Below, in pieces: positions 61,972 to 64,000 of a stretch of 64,000 nt of DNA. The notes under the pieces were generated by a model, which saw nothing but the letters and a program-made list of their open reading frames with translations, searched no databases and was not told the DNA's origin. The position numbers were made by a program, and so were the translations under genes. Source of the stretch: Nakamurella sp040546275 (GTDB lineage: Bacteria > Actinomycetota > Actinomycetes > Mycobacteriales > Nakamurellaceae); NCBI RefSeq assembly GCF_040546275.1, contig NZ_JBEPNO010000016.1:62001-126000 (forward strand), read 5' to 3'. Each line of letters starts with the position of its first letter. Positions within the stretch are counted from its first letter, which is position 1.

Positions 61972-63388
61972 CGGTGAAGAACGCCAGCACACCGCCGAGC
62001 GCGCAGAGAGCGCCGGCGATCAGCACGGCGCGGTGGAACCCGATGGACAGCAGTGCGGGGTCCGCGTAGGCCGCCGGGGTGATGCCGGCCAGCGCCGGAA
62101 GCACCGCGACGGCCAGCAGTCCGGCGATGCGGGCGACGTCGTTGTTGACCGCCGACGCGACACCGGTCAGATGGTCCGGCGCGGCGGCCAGTACCGACGA
62201 CGTCAACGGAGCGACGGTTGCGGACAGGCCGACGGCGAAGACCAGAACCGCGGGCAGGACCCCACCCAGGTAGCCGCTGTCGGCGTCCAGCCCCGCGAAC
62301 ATCGCGATCCCGACACCGGCGATGATCGGCCCGATGGTCATCGGCCAGCGTGGCCCGATCCGCTGCGCGAGCGCACCGCCGCGTGCCGACAGCAGCAGCA
62401 TCACCAGCGTCAGCGGCAGGAGCGACGAACCTGCTGCTACCGGCGAGAAGCCGGACACCACCTGCAGTTGAACGGGCAACAGGAAGAGCCCGCCGGAAAG
62501 TGCGGCGTAGACCGCAAACGTCACCAGATTGGCCGCGGTGAACTGCCGCACGGCGAACAAACTCAAGGGCAGCAACGGATCCGGGTGTCGGCGCTCGAAG
62601 AGCACGAAGGCCACCAGCAGCACTGCGCCGATCGCCGTCGCGGCCACCACGACGGTGGGCCAACCCTGCGCGGGACCTTCGGTCAGCCCGTAGACCAGGC
62701 CCGCGAGACCCAGCGAGGCCAGGACCGCGCCGACGACGTCGAGCTTCCCGGTCGCCTGTTCGTCCCGGGTCTCCGGGATGTACTTCTGGGCGGTGAACAC
62801 CACCACGATGGCCAGCGGGATGTTGATCAGGAACACCAGTCGCCAACCCCAGGGGGCGACGCCGACCAGGACGCCACCGAGCACCGGCCCCAGTGCGGTG
62901 GCCACCCCGCCGAGTCCCGACCAGGCGCCGACCGCGGTGGCCCGGTCCTCCTTGCGGAAGACGGCCTGCAGGATCGCCAGCGAACCAGGGGTCAGCAGCG
63001 CCGCGCCGACGCCTTGCAATGCCCGCATGATGACGAGGACGGTTGCGTTCGGCGCCGCTCCGCAGAGCACCGAGGCGATGGTGAACCACACCACGCCGAT
63101 GACGTAGATGCGTCGCCGGCCGAGCCGGTCCCCGAGCGATCCACCGAGCAGCAGCAGACCGGAAAGTGCCAGCGTGTAGGCGTTGAGCGTCCACTGCAGG
63201 CTTGTCAGGCCGGCGTGCAGGTCGGTGCCGATCCGCGGCAGCGCCACGTTCACCACGGTGCCGTCGAGCTGCGCCAGGCCGCTGCCCAATATGGTCGACA
63301 GCAGCACCCATCGCCCCTGTTTGGACCCGTAGGTCAACAGGGTTCCGGCAGCGGGCGTACCGCGAGGGGCCTTGTCGAGGCTGGGCAC
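61928..63388 (-). CDS. DHA2 family MFS drug/metabolite exporter (14-TM)
   Basis: A 486-residue transporter of the EmrB/QacA type, with helix 1 motif AQLDGTVVNVALPRI, loop motif GSLGDRLGRRRIYV, RALQGVGAAL and antiporter motif C (TALGPVLGGVLVGVAPWGWRW-like). About 14 membrane helices. The GTG start follows GGAGGAAACC. It overlaps the restored 3' end of cobF by 44 bp on the opposite strand. Substrate unknown. Confidence 0.9.
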   Translation of the reverse strand: MPSLDKAPRGTPAAGTLLTYGSKQGRWVLLSTILGSGLAQLDGTVVNVALPRIGTDLHAGLTSLQWTLNAYTLALSGLLLLGGSLGDRLGRRRIYVIGVVWFTIASVLCGAAPNATVLVIMRALQGVGAALLTPGSLAILQAVFRKEDRATAVGAWSGLGGVATALGPVLGGVLVGVAPWGWRLVFLINIPLAIVVVFTAQKYIPETRDEQATGKLDVVGAVLASLGLAGLVYGLTEGPAQGWPTVVVAATAIGAVLLVAFVLFERRHPDPLLPLSLFAVRQFTAANLVTFAVYAALSGGLFLLPVQLQVVSGFSPVAAGSSLLPLTLVMLLLSARGGALAQRIGPRWPMTIGPIIAGVGIAMFAGLDADSGYLGGVLPAVLVFAVGLSATVAPLTSSVLAAAPDHLTGVASAVNNDVARIAGLLAVAVLPALAGITPAAYADPALLSIGFHRAVLIAGALCALGGVLAFFTVSDAGLRTPPPVAG

Positions 63389-63562
63389 GGTTTCCTCCTC
63401 GCGCTGGTCAGTCGGTGAAGCGATTCACCGGCACCAACCCTAAGGCTCCAGATTCCATTCCGTCGCGCGGGCGTAGGCTCGCGCAGCCGGGAGGGCGGGG
63501 CCATTCGGGGCGCCCTCGCCGGGTAGGCGGGCGTTCGAGGCGCCAGGACGGGAGTGAACAAG

Positions 63563-64000
63563 ATGGTGGACGGCGGGCAACAGCCGGTACTGGTGGTCAT
63601 GGGGGTGTCCGGCTCCGGCAAGTCCACGGTGGCCGGGGTGCTCGCCGGGCAGCTCGGCTGGGATCTCGCGGAGGGCGACGACATGCATCCCGACGAGAAC
63701 GTCGAGAAGATGCGGGCCGGGCACGCCCTGACCGACGACGACCGCTGGCCCTGGCTGGAGACTGTCTCCTCGTGGATCGCCGAGCACACCATGGCCGGCG
63801 TCCCCGGCATCATCACCTGCTCGGCACTCAAACGGATCTACCGAGATGTCCTGCGCGGCAACCATGTGGTGTTCATCCACCTGGTCGGCTCCCGGGAGGA
63901 GATCGGACGCCGGATGGCGGCTCGACAAGGACACTTCATGCCGTCCGGATTGCTGGACTCGCAGATCGCGACCCTGGAACCTCCCGGCCCCGACGAGAAC
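63563..64000 (+). CDS. gntK: Gluconokinase (3' truncated by window edge)
   Basis: Phosphorylates D-gluconate to 6-phosphogluconate. The first 146 codons are present. The P-loop GVSGSGKSTV lies at residues 13-22, followed by EGDDMHPDENVEKMRAG, DDDRWPWLE, CSALKRIYRD and ARQGHFMPSGLLDSQ, all diagnostic of the GntK/IdnK family. ATG at 63563 follows GGGAG by eight bases; a GTG nine bases earlier is possible. The missing C-terminal part should be about 20-30 residues. Confidence 0.93.
   Translation, partial: MVDGGQQPVLVVMGVSGSGKSTVAGVLAGQLGWDLAEGDDMHPDENVEKMRAGHALTDDDRWPWLETVSSWIAEHTMAGVPGIITCSALKRIYRDVLRGNHVVFIHLVGSREEIGRRMAARQGHFMPSGLLDSQIATLEPPGPDEN

Overview
The window is a chromosomal segment of a very GC-rich, dense, non-spore-forming-type actinobacterium. 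Gene content and order match the Frankineae/Mycobacteriales core genome: miaB-DUF349-LigB-like-miaA-dapF-hflX, divergent lexA/LysM gene, nrdR-nrdJ, the mraZ-to-wag31 division and cell-wall cluster without ftsA, and a T-box-controlled ileS. The organism looks Nakamurella-like, but that is an inference from synteny and style only; no 16S gene is present. No tRNA, rRNA, CRISPR, complete insertion sequence or prophage was seen.

Layout. 1-10.6 kb: tRNA modification (miaB, cut by the left edge; miaA), a small kinase, a DUF349 protein, dapF, an MFS exporter, hflX and tatA, ending in two strong terminators. 10.7-16.3 kb: lexA with a divergent SOS-box-bearing LysM membrane gene (the position of chiZ/divS), then nrdR and the adenosylcobalamin-dependent ribonucleotide reductase nrdJ, with two DnaA-box-like 9-mers in the leader. 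16.4-21.8 kb: a membrane-anchored VWA protein with a solute-binding-like region, a membrane protein, a 29-residue micro-ORF, a DUF885 metallopeptidase and a GNAT. 22-25.6 kb: a HEPN gene behind a perfect SOS palindrome, an orphan ParA, a methyltransferase and DNA polymerase IV. 25.7-31.5 kb: DUF3040, then the leftward operon MoxR-DUF58-repeat ORF-transglutaminase. 32.2-53.1 kb: mraZ, rsmH, ftsL, ftsI, murE, murF, mraY, murD, ftsW, murG, murC, ftsQ, an inserted leftward TSUP transporter, ftsZ, pgeF, sepF, yggT and wag31. 53.1-64 kb: T-box and ileS, a metallophosphoesterase, a Stealth-type sugar-phosphate transferase, a sirtuin, zinc-free ribosomal protein L31, a frameshifted cobF, a DHA2 MFS transporter and the start of gluconokinase.

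How the parts work together. The cell-wall cluster is almost one translationally coupled unit, with ATGA/GTGA overlaps from murE to ftsQ. The DNA-damage theme is spread over three loci: lexA, the LysM gene and the HEPN gene all carry SOS boxes, and polymerase IV lies next to the HEPN gene. dNTP supply (nrdRJ) sits beside lexA and depends on B12, while the single B12-biosynthesis gene here (cobF) carries a one-base frameshift near its 3' end.

The most unusual signals are: (i) a 90-codon repeat ORF inserted between DUF58 and the transglutaminase with ATGA overlaps at both ends; (ii) the perfect SOS box before the HEPN gene; (iii) paired DnaA boxes before nrdR; (iv) an unrelated transporter and a 101-bp inverted-repeat element inserted between ftsQ and ftsZ; (v) a phased array of GTGGGG motifs upstream of moxR and mraZ. 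No clearly new multi-gene system could be proven from sequence alone.
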